In this document: in pieces, positions 1 through 9,700 of the stretch
How positions within the stretch are numbered: position 1 is the first letter of the stretch
Layout of the letters: every line of letters starts with the position of its first letter
Assembly: GCA_031276635.1 (NCBI GenBank)
Contig: JAISMU010000099.1
Location: 1-39,740, forward strand
DNA length: 39,740 nt
Origin: Deltaproteobacteria bacterium
GTDB taxonomy: Bacteria > Desulfobacterota > Desulfarculia > Adiutricales > Adiutricaceae
Direction: 5' to 3'
The notes under the pieces: generated by a model
Told to the model about the DNA's origin: nothing
Database searches by the model: none
Seen by the model: only the letters and a program-made list of their open reading frames with translations
Made by a program: the position numbers and the translations under genes

Positions 1-115
1 TAGTGTTATCAAGCGATTTGACAAACTTGGCCAAGTAAGGAGTTTTGTCGATATAGAGACAATCGTTTTTCCTTAATTCAGAGAACGACAGAGTTGTGGT
101 AACAAATTTAAGCAT
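1..115 (-). CDS. AAA-ATPase-like family protein, N-terminus only (runs off window)
   Basis: Reading the minus strand from an ATG at 113-115 gives 38 residues beginning MLKFVTTTLSFSELR and containing CLYIDKTPYLAKFV, still open at the window edge. The pattern F-S-E-L-R, then L-Y-I-D-K-T, then a short helix is the usual N-terminus of the AAA-ATPase-like family (PF09820), the same family as the intact gene at 15547-17265, where the matching stretch reads LLYVDKTKLLYELV. A weak purine-rich stretch lies about 9 bases upstream of the ATG. The Walker motifs would be outside the window. It differs clearly from the other two copies, so it is a separate family member and not a recent duplicate. Family membership is well supported; integrity is unknown. 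Confidence 0.7.
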   Translation of the reverse strand, partial: MLKFVTTTLSFSELRKNDCLYIDKTPYLAKFVKSLDNT

Positions 116-809
116 AAGATATCTCACATATTGTTAAACGGTTAATAAACATTGTAAAGATAGTCATAAATAAATAATATAAAACCAGATGAATAGATCT
201 GAATTTAATTTTGATTAAAAATAACTAAAAGACCTGCTATCCGATACCATAACGTTTAGCCATGGAAAAAATTATTATACTCGCGGTTAATTACGAGAAA
301 GTCCATTTTCCTCTAGAGTTAGGAATCTTAAATTCAGCCGTATAATAAAAGCCTCAAAAAATTGATGTTCTCGCCAAAAGTCATTCTATCGTTAATTACA
401 CTTGCTAACATATTGAAATCAGTATTTATTTTGAGACTCAATTTTTAAAACCAGGGTTTTAGCGAAGGCGTCAAAATTAATCATGAAGACTTGCTAATTC
501 CCAAATCCTGAAAATATAATATCAAAAAAAATTTGGGTTTTGAAATAAAATTTTTGGAAAAATCAGAAATTATATATTTATAAAAAAAATAATTTTTAGC
601 GATAACATTTTATTATTTTGTTATAATATTATGAATAATGGCTAAATGTTCTTAAAGCGAGATCCTCAACCAGGACGCCTGAAACTTTGGCCTATTAGGG
701 TAAAGTCGTCCGCAATGAGGTTTCTTCAAAATCTGTTGAGGGGCGCGTCTCTCTGGGAATGATAAAAAGATCAGCGCGTGTTTTTGATAAAAAAAAAGAC
801 AATCGCGTT
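116..809. other. AT-rich gene-free stretch
   Basis: About 690 bases, very AT-rich from 116 to about 650 and then abruptly GC-richer toward the end of the next gene. I see no convincing reading frame, RNA gene or strong hairpin. It lies between the 5' side of the partial ATPase gene and the 3' end of the amidohydrolase-like gene, so a promoter for the ATPase gene is expected here, but I could not pick one with confidence. Confidence 0.6.
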
Positions 810-1709
810 TTAAGTCAGTTGACCGGCTTTGATGATGTTGGAAGGGGGTTTGGGGGGAAAGGCCCTCTTGAGCCGGACCTGGGCGACCCGGTCCAGCTCC
901 TGGCCCAGGAGGCTGAAGAAAACCCGGAGGGTTCGGGCCAGGGAACCCGCCGAGGCTTTAAGGGCCCCTTTGGTCTCATCCAGATACAAGTCCCGGCGGA
1001 TGGCCAGGCCCAGGGCCTTTAAGCGCGGCCAAGCGGCCATCGCCGCCGGGATATGCGTCCCGGCCAGAGGATAGTCCAGCTCGGTCCACAGCCCGAACCG
1101 CCGGAAGATGTGCCCGGCCAGGCTGGTCAAGCCTTGAGGGGAGAGGCCAGCGGCCTGACCCAGGTTGATCTGCGGTTTCGGGAGCTCCCGGTGGTCATGG
1201 AGCCAGACTTTGTGGCTGAAGAATCTAATGGTGATCAGCAGGACCAGGCTCTCCTCAGCCAATAAGGTTTGCCCGGCCTGAACGAGCTTGTCCACATAGG
1301 GCTGGACGCAATGGGAAAAAATGAACTCTTTTTCGCTCTCGGACCAGGTTGGCAGATCCTTTTCCAGGGCGCCTCTGGTCAGGATAAAAGGTTTGGGGCT
1401 GGTCAAGAGCCCCAGCTCCACCGCCAAAAGGCCCAGAGGGTCAGCCACCAGAGGGCTGAAGGGATAGGGGAGCAAAAGGGTCTTGGGGAGGTTGTGGGGG
1501 GAGGCTCCCTCGCGTTTAACCAGATCCCGGCTGGGGCCTGAGCTGGACGGCTCCGGCTCTAGGGCTTTCTTGACCACCTCCAGCAGGAAGGGGTCAGTCA
1601 GGCGCCAGTTTTCCCAACGCAGCTCCTCCGGGCTCAGGGTCATTCGCTTGATAATGGCCTTGGGTAGAAAGGGGCTGGCGTAGGGGACACTCAGGATTAG
1701 GCCGGCCAA
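810..1709 (-). CDS. N-formylglutamate amidohydrolase-like protein, divergent active site
   Basis: About 299 residues. The order of conserved blocks fits the N-formylglutamate amidohydrolase (FGase) family: an N-terminal strand LILSVPYASPFLP, a helix with LSPEELRWENWRLTDPFL, a segment LDYPLAGTHIP, and near the end LAIRRDLYLDE, matching the family's N-R-x-L-Y-x-D-E signature. The expected His of the S-V-P-H block is Tyr, and the usual L-I-D-L-H-S block reads LITIRFFSHK, so key metal or catalytic residues appear lost or replaced. I chose the TTG at 1707-1709 because a G-rich stretch lies 7-9 bases upstream and family homology starts there. An in-frame TTG at 1908-1910 would add 67 residues with no family match. 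It is divergent from the peptidase gene. Function is uncertain; it may be non-catalytic or have a changed substrate. Confidence 0.6.
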   Translation of the reverse strand: MAGLILSVPYASPFLPKAIIKRMTLSPEELRWENWRLTDPFLLEVVKKALEPEPSSSGPSRDLVKREGASPHNLPKTLLLPYPFSPLVADPLGLLAVELGLLTSPKPFILTRGALEKDLPTWSESEKEFIFSHCVQPYVDKLVQAGQTLLAEESLVLLITIRFFSHKVWLHDHRELPKPQINLGQAAGLSPQGLTSLAGHIFRRFGLWTELDYPLAGTHIPAAMAAWPRLKALGLAIRRDLYLDETKGALKASAGSLARTLRVFFSLLGQELDRVAQVRLKRAFPPKPPSNIIKAGQLT

Positions 1710-1975
1710 ATTAATTTTCCCCCCAAGCCCAGGGTTTGTGTTATCATTTGACGGCCCGGCAAACGTCCGCCCACCTTCAGAGCCCTTTGGCCAAAAGGCG
1801 CGGGAAAAAAGATTTGGGCCCGCGATGTCGTCGGCGCCGTCGCTGACGACTGAAAAATAACCACCTAACAAGCCATTGTTTATTGTAAAACAAATTTCGC
1901 CTTTAGCCAAGGGCTAGGCGGGGCCGAGGGCCCTCGACCGGGCGCGACCGGCTTCTGGTGGAAAGAGAGGCTGTC

Positions 1976-3181
1976 ATGCCCGCCACCGGGCCTCCCCCCC
2001 TCCAAGCCAGGCCGGCCGGGACCCGCGCCGCGGGGAAAAACCCTCCCCAAACTGGGCCGGCCAGCCCGGGTGACCCGAACCGCCCGGCGATCAGCCAGGC
2101 GGTCATTAAAAAGCGCCTCCAAAGCCTAGCTCTTCTCAGCCAAAAGCATAACTGCCCCAACATCTTCCTCAACGGGCCGGAGAACCGGCGCTACTTCTCT
2201 GGGTACACTCCCTCAGACCCCATGTTGGTGGAATCGTCGGGGTTTTTGCTCATCACGCCCAAGCGCCGGATCCTCCTCACGGACTCCCGCTACGACCTGG
2301 CCGCCCGCCAGGAGGCTCCCCTGTTTGAGACGGTCATCTACCAAGGCTCCCTGGTTAAGACTCTGGCGGAGACCGTTGACCTCACCGAGGGGTTGTGGTT
2401 TGAGCCACGATTTCTGACTGTGGAGAAACTAGCGGAGTTGCGGAGCGTTTTAAAGATCCAGATTCAGCCTTTGCCTTTTGATCCCAGTGTCCTCCGGCGG
2501 GTCAAAGCCCCAGCGGAGTTGGCCCTCATCCAAAAAGCCCTGGTCATCACCGAGACGGCGGTGGGACGTTTGTGGCGGGCTTTGCGCGCGGGCTGGACCG
2601 AGGGGCGGGCGGCCTGGTTTCTGGACCAGGCTTTTCGGGAGTTGGGTGCTGAGGGCTCAGCCTTTGAGACCATTGTGGCTTCCGGGCCTCAGGCGGCTCT
2701 ACCCCACGCCACCCCTGGCGCCAAAGTCATCCAAAAAGGGGAGATGGTGGTTATTGACTGCGGGGCCCGTTATCAGGGGTACGCCGCCGACATCACCCGA
2801 ACCCGCTGCCTGGGGCGGCCCACGGCCTGGCAGCGGCAAATTTATCGGGTGGTCCGGGAAGCCCAGACACGAGCTCTGGCCGCCCTGGGGCCGGACAAGA
2901 CCGGGGCCGAGGTGGATCAGGTGGCCCGAGATTGGATCAGCCAGGCCGGTTTTGGGGATTTTTTCGGTCATGGCCTGGGTCATGGGGTCGGGCTGGCCGT
3001 TCATGAGGGCCCGAACCTCTCCCGGCTGAATCAGGAAAAGCTCCCGGTGGGGGCGGTGGTGACGGTTGAGCCAGGGATTTACCTGCCTGGTCGAGGTGGG
3101 GTCAGGCTGGAGCAGATGGCCGTGGTGACTAAAGGTGGTTGCCAGGTCTTGAACCAGGACGTTAATTTTTATGAGTTCTAA
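1976..3181 (+). CDS. Xaa-Pro aminopeptidase (M24B family)
   Basis: A 401-residue cytoplasmic metallopeptidase expected to remove an N-terminal residue preceding proline. An N-terminal creatinase-like domain (FLNGPENRRYFSGYTPSD, then LLTDSRYDLAARQE) is followed by the pita-bread catalytic domain. The metal ligands are visible in order: Asp in VVIDCGARYQGY, Asp in AADITRT, His in GHGLGHGVGLAVHEGP, Glu in VTVEPGIYLPG and Glu in VRLEQMAVV. The ATG at 1976 is preceded by AGAGAGG at a 5-base spacing; an in-frame GTG at 1958 lacks such a site. A Pro/Ala-rich leader of about 35 residues precedes the folded part, which is unusual for the family. The stop codon overlaps the start of the next gene, implying translational coupling. 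Family assignment is secure; PepP versus PepQ specificity is not settled. Confidence 0.92.
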   Translation: MPATGPPPLQARPAGTRAAGKNPPQTGPASPGDPNRPAISQAVIKKRLQSLALLSQKHNCPNIFLNGPENRRYFSGYTPSDPMLVESSGFLLITPKRRILLTDSRYDLAARQEAPLFETVIYQGSLVKTLAETVDLTEGLWFEPRFLTVEKLAELRSVLKIQIQPLPFDPSVLRRVKAPAELALIQKALVITETAVGRLWRALRAGWTEGRAAWFLDQAFRELGAEGSAFETIVASGPQAALPHATPGAKVIQKGEMVVIDCGARYQGYAADITRTRCLGRPTAWQRQIYRVVREAQTRALAALGPDKTGAEVDQVARDWISQAGFGDFFGHGLGHGVGLAVHEGPNLSRLNQEKLPVGAVVTVEPGIYLPGRGGVRLEQMAVVTKGGCQVLNQDVNFYEF

Positions 3182-4799
3182 GGGCTCGCGAGGGTTAAAG
3201 AGCCGGGAGCGGGCCGACCGGTTGTGGTTGGGGGCCCGGGCCTGGACCATGGACCCAGCCCAACCCCAGGCCACGGTTCTGGCCAGTCAAGGGGCGCGAC
3301 TGGTTTACGTCGGGGACGATCCCGAGCGGGCCAGATCCCTCTTGGCTCGGAATCCGGAAACTATTGACCTGGCCGGGCAAACGATTATTCCCGGGCTTAT
3401 TGACAGTCACGCCCACGTCCTGCACGAGGGGTTGCGCTTGGGGCAGCTGGATGTCCGGGATCTGGGCTTTGAGGAGACTCTGGCCGCCATCGCGGCGGCG
3501 GTTCGCCAACTGCCACCCGGGGCCTGGTTGCACGCTCGGGGCTGGGACCAGAACATCTGGCCCGGTCGGGAATGGCCGGGCCTTCAGGAGCTGGACCAGG
3601 TCAGTCCCCAGAACCCGGTGGTGGTTGACCGGGTGGACAAGCATTCCATCTGGGTCAACTCCCAGGCTTTGGCTCAAGCTGACCCCCGCGCCCAGGGACC
3701 GGACCCACCGGGGGGCGAGATCCTGCGGAGCCTGTCCGGGGAGCCGCTGGGGGTTTTGATTGGCCAGGCCATGTTTTTTGTTTATGGGGCCATGCCGCCG
3801 TTGGACGGTCGGGACCGGGCCGAGACGCTGGAGCTGGCCCAGGCTGAGCTCCTCAGCTATGGTCTCACCACGGTGGTGGACGCGGCCACCGGGGCGGTCG
3901 ACTTCGCCACCCTTGTCAAATCCAGGGCCCGGGGGACTCTCAAATTCCGCTGGCGAGCCTATATTCATCAGGGCAACTGGCCGGGCTGGGAGGAGCTGAC
4001 TCCCCTTGATGGGCTTTGTGACCACCATCTGGCTCTGGATGGCCTGAAAATCTTCTCCGATGGCTCCCTGGGGTCCCGAAGCGCCTGGCTGCTGGCTGAC
4101 TACGCCGACCGCCCTGGGCACCAAGGCTCGCGGGGCCTGGCGGACGCGGAGTTGGAGCGGCTGCTGACCGTGGCCCGGGAGCGGCGACTCCAGGTGGCCA
4201 TCCATGTCATCGGCGACGCCGCCGTGGCTCAGGCGGTGGCCGCCATAGCCCGGGTTTTGGGGCCTGGTCGGACTGACCGCCGCTGGCGGCTGGAGCATTA
4301 TCAGGTGGTGGCTGACGAGGATCGGGAGAGGGTTCTGGCCATGGGCCTCATCCCCTCCATCCAGAGCGCTGGGCTCCTGACGGACCTTCTTATGGCCGAG
4401 GACCGCCTAGGCTCGGAACGCCTGAAAAGAGCCTACGCCTGGCGGGACATTCTGGACCGGGGTGGTTACCTCATTAATGGCTCCGACTGCCCGGTGGAGT
4501 CGGCCAATCCTTTCCTGGGCCTGCGGGCGGCCGTGACCAGACAGAATCTGGCTGGCTGGCCGCCCGAGGGCTTTCTGCCGGCCCACCGTTTAAGTCGCTG
4601 GGAAGCCTTGGCCAGCTACACCATTTGGGCGGCTCAGGCGGCTTTTCAGGAGGGGAAAATCGGGGTATTGCGACCTGGAGCCTGGGCGGACTTCGCCGTT
4701 CTGGACCAGGATTACTTCGCCTGCCCGGCGGAGGCGATCCAGGACATCCAGGTCTTGAGAACGGTGGTGGGCGGCGAGACGGTTTTTAGCCGGGAGTGA
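3171..4799 (+). CDS. YtcJ-type metal-dependent amidohydrolase
   Basis: A 542-residue member of the amidohydrolase superfamily (Amidohydro_3, YtcJ-like). Metal-binding H-x-H lies in IIPGLIDSHAHVLHEG (His80, His82). Other landmarks are LKIFSDGSLGSRSAW, AIHVIGDAA, RLEHYQVV and INGSDCPVESANPFLG, where the late Asp is the expected catalytic residue. The C-terminal composite beta-sandwich strand is GVLRPGAWADFAVLDQDYF. Such enzymes hydrolyse amide or cyclic-amide bonds, but the substrate cannot be read from the sequence. The ATG at 3171 lies inside the end of the Xaa-Pro peptidase gene (11-base overlap), so the two are probably co-translated and may act in one peptide or amide salvage route; that link is inference. 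The reading frame is uninterrupted and of normal length. Confidence 0.9.
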   Translation: MSSKGSRGLKSRERADRLWLGARAWTMDPAQPQATVLASQGARLVYVGDDPERARSLLARNPETIDLAGQTIIPGLIDSHAHVLHEGLRLGQLDVRDLGFEETLAAIAAAVRQLPPGAWLHARGWDQNIWPGREWPGLQELDQVSPQNPVVVDRVDKHSIWVNSQALAQADPRAQGPDPPGGEILRSLSGEPLGVLIGQAMFFVYGAMPPLDGRDRAETLELAQAELLSYGLTTVVDAATGAVDFATLVKSRARGTLKFRWRAYIHQGNWPGWEELTPLDGLCDHHLALDGLKIFSDGSLGSRSAWLLADYADRPGHQGSRGLADAELERLLTVARERRLQVAIHVIGDAAVAQAVAAIARVLGPGRTDRRWRLEHYQVVADEDRERVLAMGLIPSIQSAGLLTDLLMAEDRLGSERLKRAYAWRDILDRGGYLINGSDCPVESANPFLGLRAAVTRQNLAGWPPEGFLPAHRLSRWEALASYTIWAAQAAFQEGKIGVLRPGAWADFAVLDQDYFACPAEAIQDIQVLRTVVGGETVFSRE

Positions 4800-5009
4800 G
4801 AGCCGGGCCAGAAAATGGTGGCGGCCGGCTATCTCTACTTGAGGCCTCTAACTCGCTGGCCCTGACTTGGAGTTCCAGACTTGGAGACCCTGACTTGGGG
4901 CGAAGGTTTGGTCAGCTGACTCCCAGCGGACAACCTGATGAAGCCATTATCCCCTCATCGCTCCCCAGCTTTGATCCTTTATTGTCTTAGATTTGGAGGA
5001 TTAAAACCA

Positions 5010-5023
5010 CCAGCTTTAGCTGG
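5010..5023. repeat. REP-like hairpin, variant copy
   Basis: The palindrome CCAGCTTTAGCTGG, preceded by AAAACCA, is a variant of the hairpin core seen at 5241 and 12498. The shared central CTTTAG/CTAAAG and the preceding ACCAC make common origin likely. Confidence 0.5.
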
Positions 5024-5240
5024 CGCGCTTTAGCGTTTCCGCTGAAAAACTTGACTCAAGGTCTACTCAATTACCCTATGGCTATTGGAATTTGAGCCCT
5101 TTTTTTCCCTCGGAACCCCAATTATGACTGATACGCGCGTGGTAACCAGGCAATACACTTCCATATTGTATGGGTAAAAATGTAATATAAGAAAAAAACA
5201 GGTAAAAATTAATTAATTATTTTAAAATTGATCTATATAG

Positions 5241-5266
5241 ACCACCGGCTTTAGCCGGATGTTGAC
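5241..5266. repeat. REP-like hairpin
   Basis: ACCACCGGCTTTAGCCGG followed by ATGTTGACT. The core is a perfect palindrome, and the flanking GTTGACT is also found beside the long hairpin at 12498-12536, so this is the same dispersed element. Such elements are often mobilised by REP-associated or IS200/IS605-type transposases; none is present in the window. Confidence 0.6.
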
Positions 5267-5537
5267 TCAACGTAGTCTCTGAACTGTAAGATCCAGAGCC
5301 TAGCCCTGGTAACCATGGGGGCTATTTCAAACCCCACCCCTTCCTCGGGGGTGAACGGTTACCATCTCAGGCGTCGGGTCTTGAAATTGCCAACGCCCAT
5401 TCCCCGTCTTCACCAAGGCGCTAAACTTGAAGTTGGCCCGAGATATCTTTTTTAGATGGTTATTTTATCTTATTATTAAAGGGTCATAGGAAGTTATAGT
5501 AAATTATCTTTAATCTTAAGTCGGGCTGGCTGGCTCA

Positions 5538-5566
5538 ATAAAAAAAGGCCGGCTAACCGGCCTTTT
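5538..5566 (-). terminator. Rho-independent terminator of the NYN-LOTUS gene
   Basis: On the minus strand a GGCCGG-TTA-CCGGCC stem (5547-5562, written on either strand) is followed directly by seven T (5540-5546). It lies 26 bases past the stop codon at 5592. The plus strand also has TTTT after the stem, so it could work both ways. Confidence 0.85.
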
Positions 5567-5591
5567 GGCGGGATAACCTTGGCTCCCAGGG

Positions 5592-6389
5592 TTAACTGAA
5601 ATCATCCAGCAGGCGCACTTTGCAAGGGCTGACGGTGTTGACGCGCACAATGTCCCGAGCGTCCTCGACCATGTTCTTCAACCCCTTGAACCCCAGATCG
5701 GTCGGATTGAAGTTGGGCCACTGGGCCTTGATGGAGCTGCCCACTGAAGACAACAGGGCCCAGCCGTCATCGCCCTCGTTCTCGGCCACCGCCTGGCGCA
5801 AAAGCTCCTTAAAGCGACCCAAGTCCCCCTCCTCGGAGGCCGGGCCGTCACTAGGGGCTTCCGTCTTGGCGTCCCAGACCGGTTGGATCAAGAGGTCCTC
5901 CTCTGGGGGGGGAGCCTCGTTATTGTCCTTCAAGGCTTGTAGATCCTCGACGGACCAGAAGAGAGAGCAGGCCGTCCGAAACGGCCCGTTGGTGGCCGGG
6001 GCGTTGGCAAAACCGAAGACCGTGGCCCCGGACTCCCGGAGGCGGATGGCCAGGCGCCCCAAAGCCCCGCTGCCGGTGGCCAGGGCGAAGGCGTTAATCT
6101 TCTTTTGGCGCAAGAGATCTAGAGCCTCAATAGCCATGTCCACGTCGGGGGAATTGTCCTGGGGGTAGTCAAACCTCTGGGCCGGGACTATGGCGTACAG
6201 AGCCAGTCGTTCGGCCCAAGGCCGCAGCTCGGGCTTGGACCAGTTGCCAAAGGCTCTTTTGACGACAATTTCCCCATACTGGGCCAGGATGGAGAATATG
6301 AGATCCGAGACCTCCACCGGAAAACTGGTGGCGTCGATCAAAACCGCGGTTTTTAAGGCCGAGCCCTCGGGGGCGTAGTTGGCTTCCAT
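5592..6389 (-). CDS. NYN-domain protein with C-terminal LOTUS (OST-HTH) domain
   Basis: 265 residues. Residues about 14-130 form a NYN (PIN-like, LabA/DUF88) fold: strand AVLIDATSF with Asp19, PDVDMAIEALDLL with Asp84, and strand NAFALATGSGALGRLAIRL, then GATVFGFAN. An acidic, Pro-rich linker follows. Residues 192-262 form a LOTUS/OST-HTH domain: FKELLRQAVAE, GWALLSSVGSSIKAQWPNF, DLGFKGLKNMVED. NYN proteins are usually RNases and LOTUS domains bind RNA. In this copy the S-x-D-x-D-F motif that normally carries further catalytic Asp reads TGSGAL, so nuclease activity is doubtful. The ATG at 6387-6389 was chosen for its GGAG site about 9 bases upstream; in-frame codons further upstream lack family homology. 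The next gene upstream also has LOTUS-like domains, suggesting joint action on RNA. Confidence 0.85.
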   Translation of the reverse strand: MEANYAPEGSALKTAVLIDATSFPVEVSDLIFSILAQYGEIVVKRAFGNWSKPELRPWAERLALYAIVPAQRFDYPQDNSPDVDMAIEALDLLRQKKINAFALATGSGALGRLAIRLRESGATVFGFANAPATNGPFRTACSLFWSVEDLQALKDNNEAPPPEEDLLIQPVWDAKTEAPSDGPASEEGDLGRFKELLRQAVAENEGDDGWALLSSVGSSIKAQWPNFNPTDLGFKGLKNMVEDARDIVRVNTVSPCKVRLLDDFS

Positions 6390-6780
6390 GAAAAGGTCTC
6401 CGTGCGATTCGTAACTATATGCGCCGCCCCGCGAACTTTGGGCGGAAAAGCTTGCTCTGAAAAGCGAGGGCTCAAGTCTGGTATTTCTCGCTGATCCGAT
6501 ATAGTGACCTCTGAGGCGTCCCCAAGGTCGCCCTGGAAACGTCTTCAAGGCCGCCAAAGGGAAGCCCCCGCCGCTCGACTTGGGGCGGGCCGTTTTGAGA
6601 ACAACGGTTGAGCCTCTTTCCTGGAACTTAAACCCTCAACTGGATAAATTCGCCCGAAATAGACGCGCCTTAAAAAATGAGCGAAAATGAGGCCAGAAGT
6701 TCCTCAAGGCTCCAGGGCTGTCCCGGGGCCTGGCGGTTGGGGGCGCGGTTATAGCAAATTGGTCAGGTCAAGTGGTCAAG
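6390..6780. other. Intergenic region between the two LOTUS genes
   Basis: About 390 moderately GC-rich bases separating the stop of the giant LOTUS/DUF3825 gene (6781) from the start of the NYN-LOTUS gene (6389). Both genes read on the minus strand, but this gap is long for a simple operon, so the NYN gene may have its own promoter. I found no clear sigma-70 or sigma-54 boxes and no strong terminator. Confidence 0.5.
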
Positions 6781-9700
6781 TCAATTGGCTCGCTGGGCCA
6801 GCAGGGCCTTAGTCAGCCAGCAATCCTCCACCGGGCGGACCACCTGGGCTCGGAGGAAGGCTTCGGCCAGGGAAAATAAGCGAATGCTGCCTGGATCAAT
6901 GGTTAACAGCCGGGAGGCCTGGTGGGTCACAAAGCGAAAGCCGACCACCATGTCCGGCTGGCCCGACAGACTCAGCTGCAAAGGTAAAAGAAGAGTCAGG
7001 GCCTTGGAGACTGAGTCCCAGGCCACCAGGCTGTTCTGGGGCGCCTGGGCCAGATCCTCGGCGGCGTGGTGGAAAGCCCTTTTCATGTTGAACAGGCAAT
7101 CCTCGGGGTTGGAGCTCAAGTAAGGCGGAATAATCCCGTGCTCCGAGCCGAACCACATCAGGCGCGACCAGGCCGACTCATCGGTGAGCGAGATGTTTAA
7201 GCGGTCATTGGATGAGGGCAGAATCTCCTGGATCCATTTTTGGAGAAACTGGCTGGTGGCGTAGGCCTCGGGGCCGCTGACCGCGTGGTTAACCAGGGAG
7301 GAGAAGCGATAGTAGGCGTCGGAGGTGGCGCTTCTCTGGAAGTTGGCGAAAATGGCCTGGCTGGAGGCGGTCTGAAGATTGATGTTGAAGGAGAAAGACT
7401 TTTGCGAGAGGACTTCGGCGAAACCATGCAAGAGAAAGATGTCCGCGAAAGAGGTGTGGAATTCCGGTTGGCGACCTTCCGAGTTTTTGGCCACCAATTG
7501 CGTGAGCTTGTGCAGGGCCAGGTGCTTGCGCAACTCCAGACAGTGGGAGAGGTAAACGCGCAGGTTACTCATCAGCCCGTGGTAAAGGGGATTGAAGCTG
7601 GTGTCGTCGCGCAGCCGGCTCAACATGTCCGGGTAGAACTCCGTGGGAAAGGAGGTGTTCAGGATCGCCCGCAGATCCGGGTCGATCTCGGCTGACCGAA
7701 CATCGGTGATCTCGTAGAATAGGCCCTTTTTAGAGCTGTCGTAGAGATCGGCCCGGGAATAGGTCTGGGCGCAGTAGTAGGTCACGTCCACGCCCGGGTA
7801 GTCCAGGGCCAGCAGTTTGTTGATGAGGGTGAGGTCGTAGGTGTCCTTGACCCGGGCTCGGCGCTCGGTCCCATCCTCGCCCACAATGGTTACGCTGTTT
7901 TTGTCCTGAATGGGCCCGACCACCGTTCCTTGTTTGAGGTTACTCTGGATGGCGTTGTTGGAGACGGTCACAGCCACAGGCGGGGGCAAGCTTGGTTGGG
8001 CCTCCCGGGAATCCCCTAACAGATAGATGTACTTGATCCGGTCGGCCCGGTTTTTGCGCAGGGCGAAGCGGTCCTGGTAGAGCTCCAGGACCGCCGTCAG
8101 ATCGCTGTAGTTGGGGTTGAAACCCGAGTAACCCTCGTTGTCCAGGGCCAGGCGGGGGATGATCTGGACCAGGACCTCGTGGAAGAACTGGATGGGGACC
8201 ATCTTTTCCCCATTGGGGCCGCGCTCATGTCTGGCCGCGCAGAACTCAAAAACCTTCATCAAAAACGCCGGATTGAGCTCATTGACCGAGGGTTGGGCGT
8301 AATAACGGGTCTCCTCGGAAAAGTTAACCCGAATCTCGTGAAAGGAGACGGATTTTTTGGCGACCGGGGCGGGGGTGGCGGGGGCGGTCGGGACCGGGTA
8401 AACCCGAGGAGCCGGCCGGGCCGCTATCGGGGGAGCCACGACCCGGGGGCTGAACCGGGGCGAGAGATTGGGGACCGCCGTGGAGGGGCTCTTCAAGCTC
8501 CGGGGCGGCGGGGTCGGGGTCGGCCGGAACTGGAGGGGAAAGTCGGGCCGGTTGCCGTTCAAGGTCGCCGGGCCGTTGGGGCCGTGGTTTTTGTCCTTGA
8601 GTGTCCCCAGCCAGGTGTCCTGGAGCGAGGAAATCAACCGGGCTCCCTTGCTGGCCATGCTGAGAGTCAGGATGGTGTGCACGAAGGGTTTAACCACTCC
8701 GCCATCGGTATCGGTGATCTGCTCGACCACCAGAACCACGTCGTAGTCCCGGGGATCGGCCAGGGCCAGAGGCAGGATGAAGGCCAGCTTGTCCCGGGCC
8801 GGGTTCCAGTAGGGCAGAGGGATCCGGGGATTGGCGACGATCTGCCGTTGCGTGAGATCCAGAGCGGTCTTGAGCTTTTCCTTGAGGGTCACGTAAGTGC
8901 TCTGAGTATCCTCTTCCTCAATGAACTTGGCCAGATCCGAATTGGTGGCCTCCACCTCCTCGGCCCGGAAACGACTGTTGTCCTCGACGTACCGGAAATA
9001 GGTGGGGCAGATGGCGCTGATGAACTTGTGAGGAAACCGACCTCGCCTGATGCCATCAACAATGATGTGATTGCACTGGGCGTCATGGTCCAGGTCGATG
9101 GGGATGTTCTTGTAGATCATCTCATCGGGTTTCTGGTAGTAGGTGGTGCGGGCCGGGCGCGGATGGATCTTGGTGGAGACCTCTTTGCCGAGGGGGTTGT
9201 CGCTGGTGGCGGTGAAACCCTTGAAAACAAAGCGCTTCTGGGTGGAGTCGGTCTTCTTGAAAACTACCAGGATATCCCGACTGGCCTGGTCCATCAGGCC
9301 GATGTTCAAGGCGGCCAGCTGGTAATCAGCCGAGAACGCCAAGCCCGCGTCATTGACCTCCAGTAGATCCGGCAGGCGGCCCTGGGTGGCGAAGATGTCC
9401 AGAAAACGGTTGATTTTTTCCTTCTGCAGGTTCTGAAAGGTTTTCAGAAAATAGTTCTCCAGCAGATTGTAGGGCTTGCGGCTGTCGCTGTAATACCACT
9501 TTTCCGGTTGGGCGAATTGGGCCAGCTTTTCCAGCATCTGCTCAAAAGTCGGATGAGCGGCCCCGGGGCCCGAGCTGATTTTGGGCATGTAAATGATGTC
9601 GTGAAACCAGACCGACAGGCCCCGGTTGGTCTTCTCGTCCAGGGCTGAGTATTTCAGATCCGTGATGACCGGCATCCCCTGGGCGAATTGGAGAGTGTCC

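Larger units (their letters stand above)
4800..5591. other. Gene-free stretch with REP-like hairpins
   Basis: About 790 bases between converging transcription units. The first 190 bases are GC-rich without a credible gene. Two short palindromes of the CCGGCTTTAGCCGG type sit at 5010-5023 and 5241-5266, and a strong terminator for the minus-strand gene is at 5538-5566. The moderately GC-rich block at about 5270-5450 between AT-rich flanks could be the remnant of a mobile element, but neither strand gives a recognisable protein. Confidence 0.6.

Noticed and set aside
3195-4298. A 367-codon minus frame opposite the YtcJ-like amidohydrolase
   Set aside because: Shadow of the real gene in GC-rich DNA; no motifs and Gln/Pro/Gly-rich composition.
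4796-4990. Small 64-residue protein overlapping the end of the amidohydrolase
   Set aside because: No ribosome site, no family features; looks like read-through of GC-rich flank.
5270-5460. Remnant of an IS200/IS605 tnpB gene next to the REP-like hairpin
   Set aside because: Partial translations of both strands gave no zinc-finger or RuvC-like residues; only the nearby hairpin suggests such an element.
8179-9366. A 395-codon plus frame opposite the giant LOTUS/DUF3825 gene
   Set aside because: Gly/Arg-rich shadow without motifs; the minus strand encodes recognisable domains across the same bases.
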